NCBI GenBank assembly: GCA_017413145.1
Contig: JAFPUX010000477.1
Location: 1 to 13,583, forward strand
Direction: 5' to 3'
From: Kiritimatiellia bacterium
GTDB taxonomy: Bacteria > Verrucomicrobiota > Kiritimatiellia > RFP12 > UBA3636
DNA: 13,583 nucleotides
Numbering within the stretch: the stretch's first letter is position 1; each line of letters opens with the position of its first letter. Shown piece by piece: positions 5,560 through 12,591 of the stretch. Under the pieces are notes generated by a model, which did no database searches, was not told where the DNA came from, and saw nothing but the letters and a program-made list of their open reading frames with translations. The position numbers and the translations under genes are program-made.

Positions 5560-6365
5560 ACGACATGAAACGCTCCGGCTTCACCCTCATCGAGCTGCTG
5601 CTCGTCATCGCCGTCATCGGGCTCCTGTCCGGGCTGCTCTTCACGGGCGTGCTCGGGCTCGTCGGCCAGTCCCGAAACGCCGCGAACAAGGACAACGCCG
5701 CCCTGCTTTCGGCGGCCATCATGGAATACTGGCACGACCAGGGCCGCTGGCCCGTACCGACCGGCCACAAGCCGAAGAAGGTCGACCGGAAGACGATCAC
5801 GCCGACGTACGTGGAAGGCAGCCAGGAACACGAAGTGGCGAACCAGGACTACGAAGTCTACCAGTACAAGCTCGTCTACGGCGCGCTCGACAAGGACGGC
5901 AAGATCAAGGACAACGGCAACGGCCGGGAACACAGCAACAACGACGAAATCGTCAAGATCCTGCTCGACGCGAAGGTCGGCAAGCTCAAGGCCCCGAAGA
6001 GCTACCTGGACCTCAGTCCGTTCATCACGGTCCCCTACGACGACAAGGTCAACCCGAGCACCATCACGTACCCGATCGAGGAGGTCGTGTCGGCCCGCGG
6101 ACTCGAAGAGCAGGTCAAACAGGGCAAGATCAAGGCGCCGCTCATGTTCCGCTCCAAGTTCATCCGGTGCCCCAAGTGCAAGAAGCTCTACCCCCAGGGC
6201 GGCGGCCGCCGCACGTGCGACAACCGCGATTGCGAATACTTCAAGAGCCAGGGCAAGTTCTACCGCTTCAAGGCGGCCGAACTCAAGGGCAACGCGGAAG
6301 GGGCCAAACCCTACGTGATCACCTTCGACTTCATCAACAACAAGTGCGACGTCACGATGCCGTAG
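5556..6365 (+). CDS. GspG-type pseudopilin (copy 3) carrying a zinc-ribbon-like Cys4 motif
   Basis: 269 residues from the ATG at 5556, which overlaps the previous stop as ATGA; a second in-frame ATG at 5565 gives a shorter leader, MKRSG. The mature N-terminus FTLIELLLVIAVIGLLSGLLF has Glu at position 5 and a normal hydrophobic helix. After YWHDQGRWPVP the protein is highly charged (many Lys and Asp), unlike typical pseudopilins. Near the C-terminus, Cys205 and Cys208 (CPKC) and Cys221 and Cys226 (CDNRDC) form CX2C-X12-CX4C, a spacing seen in zinc ribbons. In the periplasm these could bind metal or form disulfides; a zinc ribbon on a pseudopilin is unusual to my knowledge. The N-terminal 30 residues make the pilin class certain. 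The role of the rest is unknown. Confidence 0.85.
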   Translation: MNDMKRSGFTLIELLLVIAVIGLLSGLLFTGVLGLVGQSRNAANKDNAALLSAAIMEYWHDQGRWPVPTGHKPKKVDRKTITPTYVEGSQEHEVANQDYEVYQYKLVYGALDKDGKIKDNGNGREHSNNDEIVKILLDAKVGKLKAPKSYLDLSPFITVPYDDKVNPSTITYPIEEVVSARGLEEQVKQGKIKAPLMFRSKFIRCPKCKKLYPQGGGRRTCDNRDCEYFKSQGKFYRFKAAELKGNAEGAKPYVITFDFINNKCDVTMP

Positions 6366-6379
6366 CGGGCTCGGCCCGC
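6365..6379 (+). other. GC hairpin immediately after a stop codon
   Basis: GCGGGC (6365-6370, starting in the stop codon) pairs with GCCCGC (6374-6379) around TCG. An alternative pairing CCCGCG/CGCGGG (6375-6380 with 6383-6388) overlaps it. The arrangement repeats that at 4732: stop codon, GC hairpin, TTCAAG repeats, then the next pseudopilin start. Confidence 0.45.
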
Positions 6380-6399
6380 GTCCGCGGGTTCCGGGTTCG

Positions 6400-6438
6400 A
6401 CCTTCAAGACCTTCAAGACTTTCAAGACCTTCAAGACC
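6400..6438 (+). repeat. Four tandem 9-bp repeats (ACCTTCAAG) abutting a pseudopilin start codon
   Basis: The units are ACCTTCAAG, ACCTTCAAG, ACTTTCAAG and ACCTTCAAG (6400-6435), followed by ACC and the ATG at 6439. Only one base differs among the four. They are distinctly AT-richer than the genome around them. The last three units and the ACC match the leader at 4786-4815 in order, including the one variant unit ACTTTCAAG. There is no Shine-Dalgarno. Confidence 0.85.
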
Positions 6439-7230
6439 ATGAGAAGATCCGGTTTCACCATCCTCGAACTCATCGCCGTGATCGGCATCATGGCCGTGAT
6501 CGGAACCGCCGTGATCGGCGGCTTTTCCGGCATGATGAAGGGCGTGGCGCGCCGAAACGCCCGGGATTCCGTCCGGCGCGCGCTCAACCTGGCGCGCCAG
6601 GAAGCCTGCGTCGACGGCAACGACACGTACTTCTACGCCGTCGACGTGAACTGCTACGCGATCGTCCGCCGGGCCGGCGTGGTCACGTCCAGCGACACGG
6701 GGTCCCGCGACGTCCAATACGGCGACAAGCTCAAGATCAAGGGCGTTTCGCTCGGCAACGGGGGCAAGTGGATCGTCGACGAGTTCGCCGACCTGTCCAA
6801 TTCGACGGAATCGTTCGTCGTCGACGAAACGATGGACAACGCCGACCTGATCCAGACGTTCAAGGACTACGCCGGCTCGATGGTGTTCGACATGGACGAC
6901 GGCGTCTACGCCGACGTCGCCTACCCGCCGTACCGCGACAAGAACGTCGACGCCTGGGTCTTCGGCGTGAAGAACGCCGGAAGCTCCTTCAACGCCGGCG
7001 ACGAGTACGGCTGGGTCACGCACCCGATCCAGAGCCTGCCCCAGGGGTACGTCCTCAAGGGGACCTACAACGCCTCCACCGGCGAATACAAGCCCAAGAA
7101 CGGCATCTACGTCCATTTCAACGCGGACGGTTCGCACGACACGTCGAGCCAGAACACCATCACGCTCGAACGGCCGGAAAACGGCGAAACGATCGTGATC
7201 ACCATCGATTCCAAAGGCAAAATCGAATGA
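6439..7230 (+). CDS. GspH-like minor pseudopilin
   Basis: 263 residues. The leader MRRSG precedes FTILELIAVIGIMAVIGTAVIG, with Glu at mature position 5. The helix then runs into RRNARDSVRRALNLARQEA, followed by short strands (TYFYAVDVNCYAIVRR). This is the GspH/FimT pattern, in which an 'ARQEA'-type helix end is followed by a beta-rich domain. The C-terminus NTITLERPENGETIVITIDSKGKIE also fits the GspH ending. The protein is longer than classical GspH (about 170 residues). In type II systems GspH joins the tip complex with I, J and K, and here the I- and J-like genes follow directly. The start follows the 9-bp repeat leader, and the stop overlaps the next ATG as ATGA. Subfamily assignment is moderate; pseudopilin class is firm. 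Confidence 0.8.
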   Translation: MRRSGFTILELIAVIGIMAVIGTAVIGGFSGMMKGVARRNARDSVRRALNLARQEACVDGNDTYFYAVDVNCYAIVRRAGVVTSSDTGSRDVQYGDKLKIKGVSLGNGGKWIVDEFADLSNSTESFVVDETMDNADLIQTFKDYAGSMVFDMDDGVYADVAYPPYRDKNVDAWVFGVKNAGSSFNAGDEYGWVTHPIQSLPQGYVLKGTYNASTGEYKPKNGIYVHFNADGSHDTSSQNTITLERPENGETIVITIDSKGKIE

Positions 7231-7910
7231 ACGGCATGAAGGGACATCCGGACACCACGCCGCGCGTCGCCGCGCGCCGCCGCCGCGAGGGCGGTTTCTC
7301 CCTCGTCGAAGTCGCCCTCGCCCTCATGGTGGCCGCCGGCGGCATGGTCGCCGTCTTCCAGTTGTTCCCCGCCTCGATGCGGCAGGGCGTCTCCTCGCGC
7401 ACCGACATGAAGGGCGCGCTGTTCGCCTCGACCGTCCTGGAGACCATCGCCGGCAACGTCCGCCAGATCGACGACATCCAGGTCTGGAACGACCCCCAGA
7501 AGTGGTGGGAAATCGCCCGCACCGGCCTGGACGTGCCGTCGTGGAACGAACGCTACACGGCCGCGCAGTTCCGCGACGCCGCGAAGAACTCCGACACGGG
7601 GTTGGGAGAATTCTCCGCCGCGACGACCGACGTGGCGATCCGGTATCCGGCCTCGGTCGACGCCTTCTACAAGGACGCGGTCCTGTATTTCGGCCGCGAG
7701 GAACCCGAAGTCGACACGAGCGACCCGATTCCGCCCCAGTACCTGATCCGTCTCGAAACGATCCGGCGCAACGCCTACGGCGTCGGCGGCAGCGCGCGCA
7801 TGCCGAACCGCTACCTCGTCACGCTCGTATCCTCCCCCAAGGCGCAGCCGCAGATTTTCGTCCACGAACAGGTCTACTCGCAGGAATACTACTTCGTCCA
7901 CCGGCCATGA
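7227..7910 (+). CDS. GspI/PilV-like minor pseudopilin (resembles Verru_Chthon cassette protein B)
   Basis: 227 residues from the ATG at 7227, which overlaps the GspH-like stop; a second in-frame ATG lies at 7236. The leader is unusually long (23 residues) and basic, with RRRRE just before GG. Cleavage would free FSLVEVALALMVAAGGMVAVFQLFP, with Glu at mature position 5. FSLVEV, followed by a helix with glycines and an LFPASM turn, is typical of GspI/PilV-type proteins and of the second protein of the Verru_Chthon cassette. The ALFASTVLETI segment matches the GspI habit of an A-x-x-L/V-x-E motif after the helix. It would sit in the inner membrane and join a J-like partner at the filament tip. 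The next gene starts within its stop codon (ATGA at 7907), pointing to coupled translation. Confidence 0.8.
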   Translation: MNGMKGHPDTTPRVAARRRREGGFSLVEVALALMVAAGGMVAVFQLFPASMRQGVSSRTDMKGALFASTVLETIAGNVRQIDDIQVWNDPQKWWEIARTGLDVPSWNERYTAAQFRDAAKNSDTGLGEFSAATTDVAIRYPASVDAFYKDAVLYFGREEPEVDTSDPIPPQYLIRLETIRRNAYGVGGSARMPNRYLVTLVSSPKAQPQIFVHEQVYSQEYYFVHRP

Positions 7911-8587
7911 AAAAGAATTCCGGTTTCACCCTCATCGAAGTGATGGTCGCCACGACCATCCTCCTGCTCATGACCGTCATGATGGGAGCCCTCTTCCGCC
8001 AGGCGACCTCCGCGTGGGACGCGGGCAACGTGCAGGCCGAGGGCGGCATGATCGTCCGCGGCGTCGTCGGCGCCATTTCGCGGGACCTCGCCACGGCCGT
8101 CGACGCCCGCGCGTACGGCGAGGGGTCGGCGTTCACGTGTTCCGGGGGATCCCTTTCGTTCGTCTGCCTCAAGGCGCCCGGAAAGGCCGGCTCGACGGCC
8201 GTCGGCGTTCCACACAAGATATCGTACAACGTCCAAGGAGACAAAGTGACCCGAATCGACAAGGTCCGCAGCGCAGCGGGATCGTGGACCGACAACGGGA
8301 CTTCCACGCTCTACGACGGCAGATCGGAGGACATCTTTTCGGCCCAGTTCTCCCTGACGGCGCTCGACATGCCGGCGGGAAACAAGACCAACCCGGGCAC
8401 GAGCGATTCCGACCGGAGCGACTGGGAGGACGACGACTTCGTCTGGAACGGCCCGCCGGCCGTGAAAGTCACGCTCAAACTCACGCAGGACGGGTCGTTT
8501 TCCGGTTTGAGCGTCCGTTCCTGGGGTCCCAACGGCGCTCCGGGCGCGGGAGACGGGGAAGAGGACGACGACATCGTCGTGAAGTAG
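7907..8587 (+). CDS. GspJ-like minor pseudopilin (resembles Verru_Chthon cassette protein C)
   Basis: 226 residues. The leader MKKNSG precedes FTLIEVMVATTILLLMTVMMGALF, with Glu at mature position 5. The helix is followed by ATSAWDAGNVQAEGG and VVGAISRDLATAV, the GspJ/PilW pattern of a long helix ending in '(R)DL'. The rest is probably a beta-rich periplasmic domain. The C-terminus, residues 205-226, has GPNG and DDDI in the same order as the GPDG and EDDI of the first GspG-type protein. A shared acidic metal-binding tail is therefore possible. It pairs by position with the GspI-like gene, which it overlaps by 4 bp. No Shine-Dalgarno is visible, so it probably depends on translation of the upstream gene. 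Confidence 0.8.
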   Translation: MKKNSGFTLIEVMVATTILLLMTVMMGALFRQATSAWDAGNVQAEGGMIVRGVVGAISRDLATAVDARAYGEGSAFTCSGGSLSFVCLKAPGKAGSTAVGVPHKISYNVQGDKVTRIDKVRSAAGSWTDNGTSTLYDGRSEDIFSAQFSLTALDMPAGNKTNPGTSDSDRSDWEDDDFVWNGPPAVKVTLKLTQDGSFSGLSVRSWGPNGAPGAGDGEEDDDIVVK

Positions 8588-8590
8588 GGA

Positions 8591-8598
8591 AAGGAAGG
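8591..8598 (+). promoter_or_regulatory. Shine-Dalgarno-like purine stretch
   Basis: AAGGAAGG lies 8 nt before the ATG at 8607, in the 19-bp gap after the GspJ-like gene. It supports that start, although the leader peptide it implies is long. Confidence 0.6.
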
Positions 8599-8606
8599 CA
8601 ACCGCG

Positions 8607-9083
8607 ATGAAAGACACCGAACGCCGGCGCCGGACGAAAGCGGGCTTCACGCTCGTCGAGATCCTCGTGGTGATCTGCGTGATCACCGTCCTGATCGGTC
8701 TCACGGCCAACGCGACCTTTTCGGCCCGCCAGAAAGCCTACAAGGCGACCGCCACGCAGGAGTGCGAACAGATCGCCTCGGCCTTCAAGGCCTACTGGCT
8801 CGCCAAACAGAACTGGCCCGCGTCCGCGTCCTCGTGGACGGACTTGGACAAACAGAACATGGCCAAGCTGCTCGGCAAGGACGACGACGGAATCGTCTAT
8901 CTCTCCCTGGACGAAAACAAGTTCGAATCGGACGGCACGTACGTCGATCCCTGGGGCAACCCCTACCAGGTCATGATCGATCCCAAGCGCGACATCGTCC
9001 TGGAGGAGGTTTTCGAAGCGGTCGTCTCGTTCCCGAACCAGTTTTCCTCCTACTTCGACGCGTCCGCGCCCTACATGCAGTGA
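8607..9083 (+). CDS. Small GspG/PilE-type pseudopilin (copy 4)
   Basis: 158 residues, the only pseudopilin here of classical size. The leader MKDTERRRRTKAG is long and arginine-rich; cleavage after the Gly gives FTLVEILVVICVITVLIGLTA, with Glu at mature position 5. The helix runs to IASAFKAYWLAKQNWPASASS, the GspG/PilE-type turn. DPWGNPYQVMID (about residues 113-124) is the conserved GspG motif near the end of the fold. Unlike copy 1 it has no acidic calcium loop, ending in an aromatic-rich SFPNQFSSYFDASAPYMQ instead. It stands between the J-like and K-like genes. In the Verru_Chthon cassette a small pilin-like protein also accompanies B, C and A, so a role as a dedicated partner of the giant protein is possible (inference). 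It has its own purine-rich ribosome site. Confidence 0.85.
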   Translation: MKDTERRRRTKAGFTLVEILVVICVITVLIGLTANATFSARQKAYKATATQECEQIASAFKAYWLAKQNWPASASSWTDLDKQNMAKLLGKDDDGIVYLSLDENKFESDGTYVDPWGNPYQVMIDPKRDIVLEEVFEAVVSFPNQFSSYFDASAPYMQ

Positions 9084-9103
9084 CGCGCCTCTTCCGCTTT
9101 TCG

Positions 9104-9129
9104 CCTTTCCACTCTTCCACCCCTTCCAC
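9104..9129 (+). repeat. Polypyrimidine repeats (TTCCAC, 8-9 bp period) before the giant gene
   Basis: TTCCAC occurs at 9107-9112, 9115-9120 and 9124-9129, within the units CCTTTCCAC, TCTTCCAC and CCCTTCCAC. Most of the 56-nt gap from 9084 to 9139 is pyrimidine. The ATG follows at 9140 with no Shine-Dalgarno. The layout is like the TTCAAG leaders at 4778 and 6400, but the repeat unit differs. Confidence 0.6.
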
Positions 9130-9139
9130 GTCCACCGCC

Positions 9140-12100
9140 ATGAAGCCACCTACCGGAAACCGCCGCGCCGGCTCGGCCCTCTTCATCGTGCTCGGCCTCC
9201 TCGCCGTGCTGATGCTGCTCGGCGTCTCCTTCTCCGTGTTCGTCCAGACCGAGCACGCCGGCAGCACCAACCTCAAGAACTCCGTCGTCGCCCGACAGGC
9301 GCTCAACACGGCCATCGGCCGCGTCATGGAGGCGATCGACCTGTCGTTCGGCAGCCCGTCCAACAACTGGCCCGTCTGCGTGTGGCCGCAGGCGTGGCTC
9401 GCCTCGTCCGAGTTCGAGTCGCAGGACTACTACCAGTCCGAAATCCTCCCCGACGGCGAAGTCCCCGCCGCCCAGGTCCTGACGGCCGACGCGGCCAAGT
9501 ACCTGACGCCGTCCCAGAAGGCGATGGCCAAGAGCGCGGCCTGCGGCTGGGCGCCCGTCTACGCCGCGATCGAGGCCGAAGGCCCCCGCACGGACACGGG
9601 CGGCGGCATCCTCGGCAACAAGGGCCGCGACAACGCCGACTCCGTCATCGGCCGCTACGCGTTCGTCGCGTTCGAGACGACGGGCCTGCTCGACGCCAAC
9701 GCCGCCGGCTCCTCGAGCTCGTCCGGCCGCTCGGGCAACGCGGGCGAGGATCCCATGACGTACTGCCTCCCGTCGCCCTCCGAAAAGGCCTCCTACGAAA
9801 AGGTGACCGACCAGGGAAACAACAACTTCGTGACCGAAACCTTCGAGGTCCCGCACGTGCTCAAGAGCGCTTCGGCGTTCATCTCCAACCGGAACCGGAC
9901 GAAGGACGGCGACGGTTGGCCTCAGATTCCCTCGTTCGCCGACCTGCGCACGGTCGCCGGCACGTCGCTCGACGACTCGGTGCCCGACAAGAACGGGCTC
10001 ACGTCGGACAACCTGGACACGAAACCCTTCCCGGCCGACCTGTTCAACACGTTCTACGCGTCGCTGTCCGACCTGGACCCGGACGGCCTGCCCAAGGTCT
10101 CGTTCCCGCCCGCCGCCGCCACCGAAAACGACGTGCGCCTTTTCGCCTCCCGCGGCTTCCAGGCGATGGTCAAGGTCTTCGCCAACGCCCGCGCCGACAC
10201 GTCCTACAACATCAACATCGCCAGCCAGCGCGCGTCTTCCAACGAAGGCGACCAGTACACGTTCTTCGAGGGCGTCGGCGGCAAGGAATACACGCTCTCC
10301 CGCGCCCGCCTCGCCACGGTCGCCATGCTCGACGCGATGGACGCCGACTTCGTTCCCGGCGAGTGGACCTCGGCCAACGGCTTCTCCGCCTGGCAGCGCC
10401 TGCCCGACTACAACGGTCTCAAGGTGGACATCGTCGACGCGGCCGGCCACTCGGGCCGCGTCTCGGTCGCCGACAAGCTTCCGAACCGCATCAAGCTCGA
10501 CGGCTCCCTCAACCTGCCCTGCACCGAGAACGTGCCGCTCCTCTCGCGCGTCTACGTCCGCATCGGGTTCAACCCGAACGTTTCCCAGGCCAACGCCGGC
10601 AAGATGATGGTCAACGGGATCGACACGCCGTACGTCGACATCGAAGGCGGCATCACGATGTGCGCCGTCGCGGGCGTGCAGGGCGACGGCCCCAAGGCAA
10701 GCGGCTGCAAGCTCGAAGTCGAATGCGACCTCCTCACGTCGACCCCGGCGTCGGGCACCGTTTCCGGTCTCGGGACGTCCGACAACATCGCCAAGCTCCT
10801 CTACGATCCGGCGGCTTCGCAGCCCCACGCCGTGTGGGAATGCTCCGAACTGGACCACTTCTTCCCCTCGGCGCACTTCAAGCGCGTCACGTTCTCCGGA
10901 TCGGGCGGCGGTTCGAAACTCGAAGCGCAGAAACAGATCGCCTTCAAGGTCCGCCTGTTCGCCGCCGGCTGGGACGGCACGAAGTTCGATCCGACGAGGG
11001 TTCCCGCCTCCACCAAGAACCTGATCGAAATCCCGTCTGGTTCCGGCGTCTATTTCTACCCGCCGACGCTCGCCCAGGAGCAGGAGAAGGGCGACGTTTT
11101 CATGCCGTTCCGGTTCAAGACGAAGATCACGGCCGGAGGCAAGACCGTCCAGGAAGTGCCCGCGCCGACGCTCGGCGACGACTACCGCGTCCGCGTCGAC
11201 GCCGGCATCTGGCACACGAAGGGCTCGCCGCTGGTCCTGCCGACCCCGACCAAGAACGACGCCCTTCCGGGCATCGACCAGGCCGTCGGCTGGGCCATGT
11301 GCCTCGACCCGGTCTTCGGGTTCGACACCACGTCGCTCCGCGCCACCGGACAGGACACGATCCAGGGCAACAGCAAGTGCAACTTCTGGGTCAACAACGT
11401 GGCGTCGTACTGCGGGTCCGGCAACATGTGGACCGAATTGAAACAGTTCATGGCCAAGCCGGGCGACGCCGAAAACGCCCTGTATCCCGGCGAAAACTGG
11501 AACCACATGCAGCTCAACTGGCTGTTCAACGACTCCTACAATTTCGAGACGTTCACGCGGTGGATGATGCGCGGGAGCGACCTGACCGTCCGGCCCGACA
11601 TGCTGCACTCCGACGACATGAACGGCCAGCCGTTCTGCCGCAAGGGCGGCAGCGTCAACCTCGCCAAGGTCAAGGCGCAGCTGCCCGCGATCATCCCCAA
11701 CGAGCCGTTCACGTCCGTCGGCCAGCTCGGCAACGTCCGCATCGGCCCGTACGAAACGCTCGCGACCGTCCGCTCCTACCGCGTCGGAACCGGCGGCGTC
11801 ACGGACTTCCACCGCGTCGTGGACTACTTCACGACCATCGGCGACCGCTATCCGGCGTACGGCGCCTCGGGCGGCCCCACGGTGAACACGACGACCGGGG
11901 ACATCGACTACGGGGACTGCACCGAACTGTTTTCGGGCATCGCCCGCGGCCGCGTGAACCTCAACATGCCGCCGCTCGTGCGCTGGGCCTCCAAGAAGGC
12001 CGTGCGCGCCACGACCGACGACATGCCGCTCAACCCGCATCCCGTCATCTGCGCGCTCCGCGGCGCGGCCCTCGGTTCGTCCGGAACGATTTCCTTCGAC

Positions 12101-12586
12101 CTGGCGTCCAAGATCGCCACGCGCGTCGCCCAGACCGCCGGCGAGGAGGTCGAGAACAAGACCGGGTTCCGCAACACGGCCGGCCAGACGTTTACCGTGA
12201 AGAAGACGGTCGTGCGCCGACTTTCCGACCTCGGCTGGGCCGAGATCAACGGGCGCAACCCGATTCTGACGGACATCATGCAGACGTCCGTCGCCGCGCG
12301 GGATGCCGACGCCGACCGCGAGGGATACATCGGCAACGCCGTGAACGCGTTCACCACGCGCGGGCAGACGTTCGTCGTGATCATCCGCGCGGACGCCTAC
12401 ACGCCCCGCTACGGCGAAGAGTCGTCCACCGGCGACGGCACGACCCTGGCCACGACGCACGCCGTCGTCGAACTCTTCCGCGATCCCGAATACGCCCGCT
12501 ATCCCGACGGCGCGCCGCTGGAGGACAAGGACGGCACGCCCGTCTTCTTCCACAACTGGTACATCAAGTCGTTCCACGTGCTCTAG
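9140..12586 (+). CDS. Giant GspK-like protein (1148 aa), resembling Verru_Chthon cassette protein A; putative filament tip or surface protein
   Basis: The N-terminus MKPPTGNRRAG, then SALFIVLGLLAVLMLLGVSFS, is GspK/PilX-like. A Gly precedes the cleavage site and a single hydrophobic helix follows. The usual Glu at mature position 5 is replaced by Ile, as expected for GspK, which caps the filament. VVARQALNTAIGRVMEAID follows, the helix typical of this class. The remaining roughly 1080 residues are extracytoplasmic, rich in Gly, Asp, Asn and Thr, with about fourteen scattered Cys, and have no repeat or catalytic motif I recognise. E. coli GspK is only about 330 residues. The C-terminus, GQTFVVIIRADAYTPRY followed by THAVVELFRDPEYARYP, recalls the conserved end of Verru_Chthon cassette protein A, also about 1200 residues. 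The start at 9140 gives the only sensible leader. A role as cargo binder or adhesin at the tip is inference. Confidence 0.82.
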   Translation: MKPPTGNRRAGSALFIVLGLLAVLMLLGVSFSVFVQTEHAGSTNLKNSVVARQALNTAIGRVMEAIDLSFGSPSNNWPVCVWPQAWLASSEFESQDYYQSEILPDGEVPAAQVLTADAAKYLTPSQKAMAKSAACGWAPVYAAIEAEGPRTDTGGGILGNKGRDNADSVIGRYAFVAFETTGLLDANAAGSSSSSGRSGNAGEDPMTYCLPSPSEKASYEKVTDQGNNNFVTETFEVPHVLKSASAFISNRNRTKDGDGWPQIPSFADLRTVAGTSLDDSVPDKNGLTSDNLDTKPFPADLFNTFYASLSDLDPDGLPKVSFPPAAATENDVRLFASRGFQAMVKVFANARADTSYNINIASQRASSNEGDQYTFFEGVGGKEYTLSRARLATVAMLDAMDADFVPGEWTSANGFSAWQRLPDYNGLKVDIVDAAGHSGRVSVADKLPNRIKLDGSLNLPCTENVPLLSRVYVRIGFNPNVSQANAGKMMVNGIDTPYVDIEGGITMCAVAGVQGDGPKASGCKLEVECDLLTSTPASGTVSGLGTSDNIAKLLYDPAASQPHAVWECSELDHFFPSAHFKRVTFSGSGGGSKLEAQKQIAFKVRLFAAGWDGTKFDPTRVPASTKNLIEIPSGSGVYFYPPTLAQEQEKGDVFMPFRFKTKITAGGKTVQEVPAPTLGDDYRVRVDAGIWHTKGSPLVLPTPTKNDALPGIDQAVGWAMCLDPVFGFDTTSLRATGQDTIQGNSKCNFWVNNVASYCGSGNMWTELKQFMAKPGDAENALYPGENWNHMQLNWLFNDSYNFETFTRWMMRGSDLTVRPDMLHSDDMNGQPFCRKGGSVNLAKVKAQLPAIIPNEPFTSVGQLGNVRIGPYETLATVRSYRVGTGGVTDFHRVVDYFTTIGDRYPAYGASGGPTVNTTTGDIDYGDCTELFSGIARGRVNLNMPPLVRWASKKAVRATTDDMPLNPHPVICALRGAALGSSGTISFDLASKIATRVAQTAGEEVENKTGFRNTAGQTFTVKKTVVRRLSDLGWAEINGRNPILTDIMQTSVAARDADADREGYIGNAVNAFTTRGQTFVVIIRADAYTPRYGEESSTGDGTTLATTHAVVELFRDPEYARYPDGAPLEDKDGTPVFFHNWYIKSFHVL

Positions 12587-12591
12587 CCGCC

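Noticed and set aside
6400..6438. CRISPR-like array
   Set aside because: Units are only 9 bp with no spacers, and no cas genes are near. These are simple tandem repeats.
9071..12577. Open frame of 1168 codons on the minus strand, opposite the giant GspK-like gene
   Set aside because: It is a shadow caused by strong GC bias at third codon positions. The product is Arg/Val/Gly-rich with no recognisable motif, whereas the plus-strand frame has a clear prepilin-like N-terminus and PVC-type C-terminus.
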